From Aurantimonas sp965217685 (GTDB taxonomy: Bacteria > Pseudomonadota > Alphaproteobacteria > Rhizobiales > Rhizobiaceae): a DNA stretch of 64,000 nucleotides. Below the pieces are notes generated by a model, which worked only from the letters and a program-made list of their open reading frames with translations, did no database searches and was not told the origin of the DNA. The stretch is from the NCBI GenBank assembly GCA_965217685.1, contig CBDCIZ010000003.1:310001-374000 (forward strand), given 5' to 3'. The translations under genes were made by a program, and so were the position numbers. Of this stretch, positions 17,879-25,562 are shown one piece after another. The stretch's first letter is position 1; each line of letters starts with the position of its first letter.

Positions 17879-18266
17879 CGGCGATCCGTTTGAAATGGCC
17901 GGTCCGACGGGTCTGCCGGCATCGCCACGACCGCCGGCCACCCGTCGAGACGCGCCGGGCCACGGCCGTCGCAAGCTACAATCGGGATCAAGGTCGCTGC
18001 CAAATTCGTGCCGAACTCTCGCATAAGCCGCAGAAATCACTCTGAGGGATCGTTTCGAAACGCGCCGTCCTTCGACGACGACATCGAAATTGCCCCGGGA
18101 CAGTCGATCATCGACCCGTCTTGCCGTTTGCCCTATCGCAAGCGACCCGGCCGGGCAACGGACGGGCCTGACAGCGCCGGCGATCCGATTTGCACCGGCC
18201 GAACGAAGCTTTGTTCATCTTCCCATGATATTGACGCTCGTTCTCCCATACCGGCCGGGCCGCCCC
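17879..18266. other. Divergent intergenic region
   Basis: No gene seen in 388 bp. It should contain the promoters of two divergent glycosyltransferase genes. An in-frame ATG at 18225 could extend the rightward gene by 14 residues. No recognisable operator. Confidence 0.4.
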
Positions 18267-19250
18267 ATGACCGAAAACGCCGTGACCATCGCCTGTTCGT
18301 CCCCCGCGCTCGACCCCGAGGGAGTCGAGATCGCAGTGACCTTGCCGACGTTCCGGCGCCCGGAGCATCTCGTTGCAACGCTGCGCTCGCTTGCGGGACA
18401 GCGCACCGAACGCCGCTTCGTGGTCATCGTGATGGAAAACGACGACGAAGGCCGGCAGGGTCTTGCCGCCGCCGAACCGCTGTTTGCGGACGGGACCGTC
18501 GCCGGCCTGATCGTCATCGCCCATGAACGCGGCAATTGCTCGGCCTACAATGCCGGCTGGCAGACGGCGCTCGACCGCTTCCCGGCGCTTTCGCACGTTC
18601 TGGTCATCGACGACGACGAGATCGCCGGGCCGGACTGGCTCGAAAGCCTCGTCGCAACGGCGGAGCGCTATGGCGCCGACCTCGTCGGCGGCCCGCAGAT
18701 GCCGGTCTTCGAGGGCCCCGGCGGGGCGCGCTATGCCCGCCACCCGGTTTTCCAGCCGCACTACTCGGCCACCGGCCCGGTGCCGATTCTCTTTTCCTCG
18801 GGCAATGTCGCGATCTCGCGGCAGGTCCTCGAAACGATGGGCGCGCCCTTTCTCGACACGGCCTTCAACTTTATCGGCGGGGGCGACAGCGACTTCTACT
18901 CGCGCTGCCGCGAAAAGGGCTTTCGCTTCGCCTGGTGCGCCGAGGCCGTCGTGATGGAAACGACGCCGGCGCGGCGAACGGAGTTTTCCTGGATCAACGC
19001 CCGCAGCCTGCGAAACGGGGCGATCTCCTCTATCATCGAGCGGCGGCGACGCATGGACCGGGCGGGCCGGATGAAGCGTCTCGCCAAGAGCCTGGCCTTG
19101 CTGCTTGCCTCGCCGTTCCGCTCGGTCAAACTGGCCGTGGAGACCCGGTCGCCCCTGGTCGGGCTCTATCACATGCAGGTGGCGGTCGGCCGCCTCTTCG
19201 CCGAATTCGGACTGGTCAATGAGCAATATCGCAGCCCCGAGCAGAACTGA
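18267..19250 (+). CDS. Family 2 glycosyltransferase
   Basis: A 327-residue GT-A transferase. The N-terminal strand is EIAVTLPTFRRPEHLVATL, and the metal-binding Asp cluster is HVLVIDDDEIAGPDWLE near residue 115. The acceptor-side motif FIGGGDSDFYSR follows near residue 205. It probably adds a sugar to a lipid-linked intermediate at the cytoplasmic face of the inner membrane. The start is uncertain, as neither ATG 18267 nor ATG 18225 has a strong ribosome binding site. The polymerase-like gene follows 47 bp downstream, so both are probably one operon. Confidence 0.82.
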   Translation: MTENAVTIACSSPALDPEGVEIAVTLPTFRRPEHLVATLRSLAGQRTERRFVVIVMENDDEGRQGLAAAEPLFADGTVAGLIVIAHERGNCSAYNAGWQTALDRFPALSHVLVIDDDEIAGPDWLESLVATAERYGADLVGGPQMPVFEGPGGARYARHPVFQPHYSATGPVPILFSSGNVAISRQVLETMGAPFLDTAFNFIGGGDSDFYSRCREKGFRFAWCAEAVVMETTPARRTEFSWINARSLRNGAISSIIERRRRMDRAGRMKRLAKSLALLLASPFRSVKLAVETRSPLVGLYHMQVAVGRLFAEFGLVNEQYRSPEQN

Positions 19251-19297
19251 CGTCCAGCCCCAAGGCGAAACGCACGAACCCGGCGACCCGCCAGGGA

Positions 19298-20539
19298 TTG
19301 CGGCTGGTTCGGCTCGTCCTCGGCGCGGCGATCCTGTCCTGCCTGCTCGTCACCTTCACGCCCTTCGTCCTGGAATACAGCGCCGGCCAGAGCAGCGGCA
19401 ATGTCCTCAACCAGCTCGGCTACAGCGCCCTGGCGGCGATCGCGATCGCCGGGCATTTTCTCTTCACCGACCGCAAGGTCGCGCTGTCGCTGCTGCGGCC
19501 GTTCTGGCTGCTGCCGCTGGCCATGCTGTTCTTTTCGGCGACGCAATCGCTCTGGCCGCAAGGCGCCGTCCGGGCCGTGCTCTTCGCCATCGTCGCGATG
19601 ATCGCCGCGACCGGTGCGCTGACGCTGCCGGCCTCCGTGCGCGATTTCCGGGTGGCTCTCACCGTCGCCGCGCTCGCCGTCCTCGGCCTTTCATACGCCG
19701 GTGTCGTCCTCTACCCTGTGGCCGCCATCCACCATGCGTCGGGGTTCGAGCCGCAGCACGCAGGCCTCTGGCGCGGGATCTACAGCCACAAGAACGTCGC
19801 CGGCCCGGTCATGGCGATGCTGTTGTTTACCGGGCTCTACGTCCTGCGCAGCGGCGACAAGCTGACGGGATTGCTGATCGGCTTTCTGGCCGGTTTCTTC
19901 ATCTACAAGACCGGGTCGAAAACGACGCTGGCCCTGGTTCCGGTGGTGGCGACGATCGTCATCGGCGGCCGCATCCTCGGCGGTCGCTTCCTGCCCGTGG
20001 CGATCCTGGCTCTGGCGATGCTGACGACCGGGTTGCTGACCCTCGGCTCCGCGGTCTCACCGCAGATCGACGACATCCTGCAGACGATCATGCCGGGCAC
20101 GACCTTCTCCGGCCGCCTCGACCTGTGGCGCTTCACCTTCGGCCAGCTCCAGGCCCATCCCTGGACCGGCTTCGGCTTCGAGAGCTTCTGGGACACGGCC
20201 AACGTTCAGCGGGCCGAACTGCCGTTCGAGCTGTCCTGGGATCCGCGCGGCATCGTCAATTCGCACTCCGGCTATCTCGACATCGCGGTCTGGGCCGGCT
20301 GGCCGACGCTCGCCGCCGCGTCGATCATGCTGATCGTCCTGCCCTTGAAGGACTATCTGACCACGCAGGCCGGCGTCGAGAACCAGCGGCTTGCCGACTG
20401 CTTTTTGATGATCGTGGCCTTCGCACTGCTCAACTCCTTCCTCGAGACGTATTTCTTCTCGCGCGGCAACCCGATCTGGCTGTTCACCTTCGTTGCGATC
20501 GTGGGTCTGCGACTGTGCAGCCGGTTCAAGCTGAGCTGA
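19298..20539 (+). CDS. O-antigen ligase / ExoQ-like polysaccharide polymerase
   Basis: A 413-residue integral membrane protein with about ten hydrophobic segments. The large-loop motif LWRGIYSHKNVAGPVMA and the later ARG-type segment PWTGFGFESFWDTANV are typical of the Wzy_C/ExoQ family that polymerises repeat units or ligates polymer to lipid A. No ATG is available near the N-terminus: the frame is open only from 19223, and TTG 19298 is the best start, with AGGG only two bases away. The residues encoded just before it (KAKRTNPATRQG) look like a cytoplasmic N-terminus, so the true start may be farther upstream at a rare codon. Confidence 0.8.
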   Translation: MRLVRLVLGAAILSCLLVTFTPFVLEYSAGQSSGNVLNQLGYSALAAIAIAGHFLFTDRKVALSLLRPFWLLPLAMLFFSATQSLWPQGAVRAVLFAIVAMIAATGALTLPASVRDFRVALTVAALAVLGLSYAGVVLYPVAAIHHASGFEPQHAGLWRGIYSHKNVAGPVMAMLLFTGLYVLRSGDKLTGLLIGFLAGFFIYKTGSKTTLALVPVVATIVIGGRILGGRFLPVAILALAMLTTGLLTLGSAVSPQIDDILQTIMPGTTFSGRLDLWRFTFGQLQAHPWTGFGFESFWDTANVQRAELPFELSWDPRGIVNSHSGYLDIAVWAGWPTLAAASIMLIVLPLKDYLTTQAGVENQRLADCFLMIVAFALLNSFLETYFFSRGNPIWLFTFVAIVGLRLCSRFKLS

Positions 20540-20695
20540 CGGCGGCGGCGGCGGCGCCGTTTCATGCGGCTTCGTCGCCTCGGCGTGCAGCAAAGCTATT
20601 CCCATGCGCGCCAGCCGGCCTAGCTTGGGCCTTTGACGATCACGGGCCCTCGCAGTCGCTGCGGTGGCCGAAGCCAGAAAGACGCACCTGATCCG

Positions 20696-21163
20696 ATGGA
20701 CCGCCTGCGCCTCCTCGCCGTCGACGCCGACGACCTCGCCATCCTGTCCGCCCATTGCCAGGATGCCGTCGTCAAGCTGAAGGACTGCCGCTATCGCCCC
20801 GGCGACAGGCAGTTCTTCGTCGAGATGAACCGCTTCGTCTGGGAAACAGCGGCGGGGGTTTCGCGATTCCGGCTGTTCAAGCGGGCCGAATACGAACGCC
20901 GGCGGTCCGTCCTGCATTTCGACCGGGTTACGGCGGTCGGTCATCGCGGTCTCGATTTGAGTGCCGGCGACCAGATTCTGGTGCTTCTTGCCCTCAAGTT
21001 CGAACCCGGCGACGCGCCGTCGGGCGCGATCGAACTTGTCTTCGCCGGCGGCTCCACGATAAGGCTTGAGGCCGAGGTGATCGAGGCGCAACTCACGGAT
21101 GTGGGCGGCGCCTGGAGCACGACGGCGCGGCCCGATCACGAGCGGCCCGACCCCGAAGGCTGA
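20696..21163 (+). CDS. DUF2948 family protein
   Basis: A 155-residue soluble protein of unknown function. The sequence LLAVDADDLAILSAHCQDAVV near the start and RFVWE at about residue 45 are the marks by which I place it in DUF2948. In many Rhizobiales this family sits immediately before hisD, as it does here; murA, its usual upstream neighbour, is absent. ATG 20696 is chosen because the family begins MDxLRLLAxDAxDL; the preceding 21 codons are not conserved-looking. No enzyme motif is visible. Confidence 0.75.
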   Translation: MDRLRLLAVDADDLAILSAHCQDAVVKLKDCRYRPGDRQFFVEMNRFVWETAAGVSRFRLFKRAEYERRRSVLHFDRVTAVGHRGLDLSAGDQILVLLALKFEPGDAPSGAIELVFAGGSTIRLEAEVIEAQLTDVGGAWSTTARPDHERPDPEG

Positions 21164-21316
21164 TCGCGGCTCGCACCGCGTCGACCGATCGGGCGACGGC
21201 TCATCGCATCGTCCGCGGTTCCGTCGTGGCCATTCCGTCTTGGCCATGAGTTTGGGGCCATGAATTTGGGGCTTTGCGCGCACCGCGCGGGCGGCCGGAA
21301 ACAAGGACATGCCAGC

Positions 21317-22609
21317 GTGCCGTTGCGGCTGAACAGTACCGACAAGGATTTCGAGACGAAATTCGCCGCGCTCCTGTCCGCCAAGCGCGAGCAGGCCGAG
21401 GACGTCGACGGCGCGGTGCGCGAGATCATCGCCATGGTCCGCCGCGACGGCGACGCGGCGCTCATCGAGCTGACCCGCCGCTTCGACGGGCTCGATCTCG
21501 ACGCGGCGGCCTTGCGGGTCGGTCGCCACGAAATCGACGAGGCCTTCGCGGCCACGGCACCCGAGACCCTCGACGCCCTGACGCTTGCCCATGACCGCAT
21601 CCGCAGCCACCACGAGCGCCAGCGCCCGAGCGACGACCGCTATGTCGACCCGATCGGTGTCGAGCTCGGCAGCCGCTGGACGGCGGTCGAATCGGTCGGC
21701 CTCTACGTTCCCGGCGGCACGGCGAGCTATCCCTCCTCGGTGCTGATGAACGCCATTCCGGCCAAGGTCGCGGGCGTCGAACGCATCGCCATGACCGTGC
21801 CGGCCATGCGCGGCGCGCTCAATCCGCTCGTGCTGGCCGCCGCGCGCGTTTGCGGTATCGACGAGATCTATCGCCTCGGCGGCGCCCAGGCGATCGCCGC
21901 CTTCGCCTACGGCACCAGGACCATCAAGCCCGTCGCCAAGATCGTCGGCCCCGGCAACGCCTATGTCGCGGCCGCCAAGCGCCAGGTGTTCGGCACCGTC
22001 GGTATCGACATGATCGCCGGCCCGTCGGAAATCCTCGTCATCGCCGACGGCCGGAACGACCCGGACTGGATCGCCGCCGATCTCCTGAGCCAGGCCGAGC
22101 ACGACGCGGCGGCCCAGTCGATCCTGATCACCGACGACAAGGCCTTTGCCGACGCAGTCGAGGCGGCGGTCGAGCGGCAGCTGACGCGGCTTTCGCGCGC
22201 AACGACGGCGCGGGCCTCCTGGACGGACTACGGCGCGATCATCTGCGTCGATTCGCTCGATGAGGCGCCGCCGCTGTCCGACCGGATCGCCCCGGAGCAT
22301 CTGGAGATCGCCACCGACGAACCGGAAGCGATGTTCGACAGACTGCGCAACGCCGGTGCGGTGTTCCTCGGCCGGCACACACCCGAAGTCATCGGCGACT
22401 ATGTCGGCGGCTCCAACCACGTCCTGCCGACCGCCCGCTCGGCCCGCTTCACATCGGGGCTTTCCGTCCTCGACTTCGTCAAGCGGACCTCGATCCTGAA
22501 ACTGGGCCCCGACCAGCTGCGCGCGCTCGGGCCCGCCGCCATCGAACTTGCCCGCGTCGAAGGCCTCGACGCGCACGGCCGGTCGGTGGCGGTTCGCCTC
22601 AACCTTTAA
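21317..22609 (+). CDS. hisD: Histidinol dehydrogenase
   Basis: Oxidises L-histidinol to L-histidine with two NAD+, the last two steps of histidine biosynthesis. The catalytic Glu-His pair is in RIAPEHLEIA. The zinc ligands are Gln and His in LLSQAEHDAAAQ, Asp in GDYVGGSNHVLP, and His in GLDAHGRSV. I chose GTG 21317 (VPLRLNSTDKDFE) because it gives the usual 430 residues and AAGGA lies ten bases upstream; ATG 21260 would add a 19-residue tail lying in a short direct repeat. UPF0262 follows 10 bp later, so this is an operon. Confidence 0.95.
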   Translation: MPLRLNSTDKDFETKFAALLSAKREQAEDVDGAVREIIAMVRRDGDAALIELTRRFDGLDLDAAALRVGRHEIDEAFAATAPETLDALTLAHDRIRSHHERQRPSDDRYVDPIGVELGSRWTAVESVGLYVPGGTASYPSSVLMNAIPAKVAGVERIAMTVPAMRGALNPLVLAAARVCGIDEIYRLGGAQAIAAFAYGTRTIKPVAKIVGPGNAYVAAAKRQVFGTVGIDMIAGPSEILVIADGRNDPDWIAADLLSQAEHDAAAQSILITDDKAFADAVEAAVERQLTRLSRATTARASWTDYGAIICVDSLDEAPPLSDRIAPEHLEIATDEPEAMFDRLRNAGAVFLGRHTPEVIGDYVGGSNHVLPTARSARFTSGLSVLDFVKRTSILKLGPDQLRALGPAAIELARVEGLDAHGRSVAVRLNL

Positions 22610-22619
22610 AGGGACGGCG

Positions 22620-23102
22620 ATGAGCGAGAAGAGCCCCGACGGCAAGCTGATCGACGTGGAACTCGACGAGACGATCGGACGTGCGACGCCCGACGTCGAG
22701 CACGAGCGCAACGTCGCGATCTTCGACCTGATCGAGGAGAACGTCTTCAACCCGGCCGGGGCACCGGAAGGTGCGCGCTTCAAGCTGAAACTGTCGCTCG
22801 CCGACAAGCGCCTGGTCTTCGACATCCGCAACGAAGCCGGCGAGGCGCTGGTCGCCCACATCCTCTCGCTGACGCCGTTCCGCAAGGTGATCAAGGACTA
22901 TTTTCTCATCTGCGACAGTTATTACGAAGCGATCCGCTCCTCGACGCCGCAGCAGATCGAGGCGATCGACATGGGTCGGCGCGGCATTCACAACGACGGT
23001 TCGACCACGCTGATGGAGCGCCTGAAAGGCAAGATCGACGTGGATCTCGACACCGCCCGCCGCCTGTTCACCCTCATCTGCGTCCTGCACTGGCGGAGTT
23101 GA
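22620..23102 (+). CDS. UPF0262 family protein
   Basis: A 160-residue soluble protein of unknown function, restricted as far as I know to alphaproteobacteria. Recognisable segments are RNVAIFDLIEEN, KLSLADKRLVFDI and SLTPFRKVIKDYFLICDSYY. It lies between hisD and the phosphatase gene, the arrangement common in Rhizobiales. AAAGGGACGGCG precedes ATG 22620. Only 8 bp separate it from the phosphatase gene, so both are translated from one message. Confidence 0.85.
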   Translation: MSEKSPDGKLIDVELDETIGRATPDVEHERNVAIFDLIEENVFNPAGAPEGARFKLKLSLADKRLVFDIRNEAGEALVAHILSLTPFRKVIKDYFLICDSYYEAIRSSTPQQIEAIDMGRRGIHNDGSTTLMERLKGKIDVDLDTARRLFTLICVLHWRS

Positions 23103-23110
23103 GGCGGCCG

Positions 23111-23542
23111 ATGGCGCCGAAACCCAAGGTCACCTCGCTGCTCTTCCTGTGCGGCATGAACGCCATTCGCTCGCCCATGGCGGAAGTGATCGCGCGCTCG
23201 CTGCTGCCTTCGTCGGTCTACATCGCGTCCGCCGGCGTGCGCGGCGGCCAGCGCGACCCCTTCGTCGACCAGGTGCTGGCCGAAAAGGGCCTCAGCCTGA
23301 GCGACCGCAAACCGCAACGCTTCGAGGATCTGGCCGACGACTATTTCGACCTGATCGTCACCATGGCGCCCGAAGCCCATCACGTCGCCCTCGACGCGAC
23401 CGGCACGGATTCGGTCGAGGTCGAGTTCTGGCCGATGCCCGACCCATCGGTCGCCACCGGCAGCCGCGACCAGATCCTCGACGCCTATCGCGACGTGTTC
23501 AAGCGGATCGAGCAGCGGATCAGGACGCGGTTGCTGGCGTGA
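23111..23542 (+). CDS. Low-molecular-weight protein-tyrosine phosphatase family protein
   Basis: A 143-residue cytoplasmic protein. The P-loop is FLCGMNAIRSPMAE, the C-X5-R signature of the low-molecular-weight phosphatase and arsenate reductase fold. The general-acid region reads FWPMPDPS, with an Asp in the expected loop. ATG 23111 follows GAGG; an in-frame TTG at 23099 overlaps the UPF0262 stop and is less likely. The substrate is unknown; arsenate reductase annotations for this group should be treated with caution. Confidence 0.8.
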   Translation: MAPKPKVTSLLFLCGMNAIRSPMAEVIARSLLPSSVYIASAGVRGGQRDPFVDQVLAEKGLSLSDRKPQRFEDLADDYFDLIVTMAPEAHHVALDATGTDSVEVEFWPMPDPSVATGSRDQILDAYRDVFKRIEQRIRTRLLA

Positions 23543-23600
23543 GAGACGGAACCCGAACCGCGTCGTATTGCGCTTTTTGTCTTTCGAAACCGCATTCAAA

Positions 23601-23972
23601 CTATCTCGCCGCCTGATAGGGCATGCGAACCTCGGGTCCATCCGGACCGAAATCACGGGTGTCGCGCGTCACGAGCAATAGCCCGTGAATGTCGGCGGTC
23701 GCAGCGATGATCGCATCGGGAAGCTTGATGCGCTTCGTCCTGCGAATGTCGACCGCGCGTTCGGCGATCCGATCATCGAGCGGCAGTTGATCAAAGCTGG
23801 ACAGAAACGCTTTCGTCACGACCTCGGTCTCAGGTCTCATGCCGACGAGGACTTCCATCCTGGTGATGATGCTGATCGTGCGAACCTCGTGGCTCTCCAG
23901 TGCCTTGGCAGCCTCGACGACACCATTCAGGTAGTCGATGAGAATGTTGGTATCGAAAAGAGCGTTCACCAT
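23601..23972 (-). CDS. vapC: PIN-domain toxin (VapC family)
   Basis: A 123-residue PIN-domain ribonuclease, the likely toxin of a type II pair. The metal-binding acidic residues are Asp in ALFDTNILIDYL, Glu in RMEVLVGM, Asp in KLPDAIIAATA and Asp in LVTRDTRDF. VapC toxins cut specific tRNAs or rRNA; the target here is unknown. The start ATGGTGA overlaps the stop of the antitoxin gene, a coupling typical of such modules. The gene points against the preceding hisD-phosphatase operon. Confidence 0.87.
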   Translation of the reverse strand: MVNALFDTNILIDYLNGVVEAAKALESHEVRTISIITRMEVLVGMRPETEVVTKAFLSSFDQLPLDDRIAERAVDIRRTKRIKLPDAIIAATADIHGLLLVTRDTRDFGPDGPEVRMPYQAAR

Positions 23973-24181
23973 TCCTCTCGAAGCTTTCGCTGAAACGAAA
24001 GGCCATCGACCGCATGACCTCCCCAGGCGCCGAACGCGTCCCGAGGCAGCGGCTTCGAGCCGGGTCGAAGCAGATTCGAGACGGCCGAAACGATCAACTC
24101 TTCACGGGACGACATGGAAATTCTGGCGAGTTCGTCCAGTGCGCCGATGTCCTCATCCGGTATGTTGACCGTCATTCGCAT
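23966..24181 (-). CDS. vapB: Ribbon-helix-helix antitoxin (CopG type)
   Basis: A 71-residue protein with an N-terminal ribbon-helix-helix DNA-binding fold (RMTVNIPDEDIGALDELARI) and a polar C-terminal tail that should wrap the toxin. It would neutralise the PIN-domain partner and repress the pair's promoter. ATG 24181 has GTGAGG upstream; an in-frame ATG lies two codons later. It overlaps vapC by 7 bp. Name given by position and fold; the RHH antitoxin class is not uniformly called VapB. Confidence 0.82.
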   Translation of the reverse strand: MRMTVNIPDEDIGALDELARISMSSREELIVSAVSNLLRPGSKPLPRDAFGAWGGHAVDGLSFQRKLREEW

Positions 24182-24256
24182 CGATGAACCTCACTTGCCG
24201 TTGCGAAGACGATAGCCTTCCGCGGCGTTCCGGCCAAGCGCCCGAAACGACAGCGG

Positions 24257-25000
24257 TCAATCCGCCAGCTTTGCAATCACCGCCTTCAATTCGTCGAGGC
24301 CGACATTCTTTTCCGACGAGGTCGCGAGAATCTCCGGGAAGGCCGCCGGGCGGCGCTTGATCGCCAGAGCCGTCGCCTCGATCAGCTTCGGCACCGCCGG
24401 GACCTTGATCTTGTCGGTCTTGGTCAGGACGATCTGGTAGGAGACCGCCGCCTTGTCGAGGAGGCCGAGCACCTCCTCGTCGTTGTTCTTCAGGCCGTGG
24501 CGGGAATCGATCAGCACGAAGACGCGCTTCAGGCTGGCTCTGCCGCGCAGATAGTCGAAGACCAGCCTGGTCCAGTCCTCGACCTGCTCCTTTGGCGCCT
24601 TGGCATAGCCGTAGCCGGGCATGTCGACGAGGGCGATCGGCGGCAGCTCGGCGGTTTCGCCGCCGAAACCGTCCGGCACGAAGAAGTTGAGCTCCTGGGT
24701 GCGCCCCGGCGTATTGGACGTTCGCGCCAGCCCCTTTTGCGCGAGCAGTGCGTTGATCAGCGAGGATTTGCCGACATTGGAGCGGCCGGCGAAGGCGATC
24801 TCGGGCGGTCCCTCGGTCGGCAGGAACTTCATCGCCGGCACGCCGCGCACGAACACCCAGGGGCGCAGGAAGAAGCTGCGCGCAAAGCCGGCCTCGCCGG
24901 TCGATGACCCGCCGTCAGGCCCTGAAACCGCGGGGGGGATGTTGCCGGGTGCCGATTTGCCGGCCCCATGGCCATCGGCGGTCGTCTTGTCGTCGGTCAT
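24257..25000 (-). CDS. engB: Ribosome-biogenesis GTP-binding protein YihA/EngB
   Basis: Essential GTPase for large-subunit ribosome assembly. GTPase motifs are G1 GRSNVGKSSL, G3 DMPGYGYAK and G4 TKTDK, with SNTPGRTQ as switch I. At 247 residues it is longer than E. coli YihA (about 210), owing to a Gly/Pro/Ser-rich N-terminal extension of about 55 residues before the canonical domain. The usual rhizobial neighbours yidC and argB are not adjacent. GAGGAAG lies farther than ideal from ATG 25000. Confidence 0.93.
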   Translation of the reverse strand: MTDDKTTADGHGAGKSAPGNIPPAVSGPDGGSSTGEAGFARSFFLRPWVFVRGVPAMKFLPTEGPPEIAFAGRSNVGKSSLINALLAQKGLARTSNTPGRTQELNFFVPDGFGGETAELPPIALVDMPGYGYAKAPKEQVEDWTRLVFDYLRGRASLKRVFVLIDSRHGLKNNDEEVLGLLDKAAVSYQIVLTKTDKIKVPAVPKLIEATALAIKRRPAAFPEILATSSEKNVGLDELKAVIAKLAD

Positions 25001-25324
25001 GGCGTCGCGGCCGCTTCCTCTAAGGTGTCAAGATCTGATCGGCACAGTGCCGAAGGGTGACGCGTAATCCTTTCGGCCGGCCAACGCCACCAGGCGCGCT
25101 TCACGAGGGTGTCCACGATGCGCTCGAGGGCATCCGTTGAGAAGCGGCTGCGGGTTCTTTCCCAGGATTGCTACAGGCCCGGGATTGCCACAGGGAAATT
25201 CGCTGGTGCCGACCAGGCAGGCCGCCGTCGATTGCGCAGCTATGGTGGCGCCATCGCCGATGGCATCCGGGTCGGGAACGTTCCGGCATCGCCGCAAGTT
25301 GTTCTCGCCAAAGAGGAGCGTGCC
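25001..25324. other. Intergenic region with a short direct repeat
   Basis: No gene seen. It separates divergent engB and a small protein gene. GGATTGCTACAGG (from 25165) recurs as GGATTGCCACAGG with a 17-base period, a possible regulator site. Both promoters should lie here. Confidence 0.4.
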
Positions 25325-25522
25325 ATGTCCGATCACTCAGATGACGCCAGGAAGACCTATCCCTCCGCCAAGGGCGGCACCGACGGAGACGTGTTCGAGA
25401 ACGCCATGCGACGCACCGACAATGCGTTTGCCGGCAAGAAGGATGACAAGACGTTGATCGGCGAAGACATTCCCGACGCCGAGCAGGACGAGGAAGCGGG
25501 CGAGTGGGGCGAAAAGTCCTGA
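25325..25522 (+). CDS. Small acidic hydrophilic protein
   Basis: A 65-residue protein without signal peptide or membrane segment. It is rich in Asp, Glu, Lys and Gly and has few hydrophobic residues, so it may be disordered. AGAGGAG seven bases before ATG 25325 is a strong ribosome binding site and the main reason I accept it as a gene. Segments such as DKTLIGEDIPDAEQDEE suggest a conserved small stress or regulatory protein, but I do not recognise the family. It is alone between two minus-strand genes. Confidence 0.7.
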   Translation: MSDHSDDARKTYPSAKGGTDGDVFENAMRRTDNAFAGKKDDKTLIGEDIPDAEQDEEAGEWGEKS

Positions 25523-25562
25523 CCGTATGAGCCGACGTTCCAAATGATCGAGGCGTGCCGAT

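Noticed and set aside
20057..22894. Antisense open frame of 945 codons opposite hisD and neighbours
   Set aside because: Covers parts of four real genes in the other direction and has no recognisable motif.
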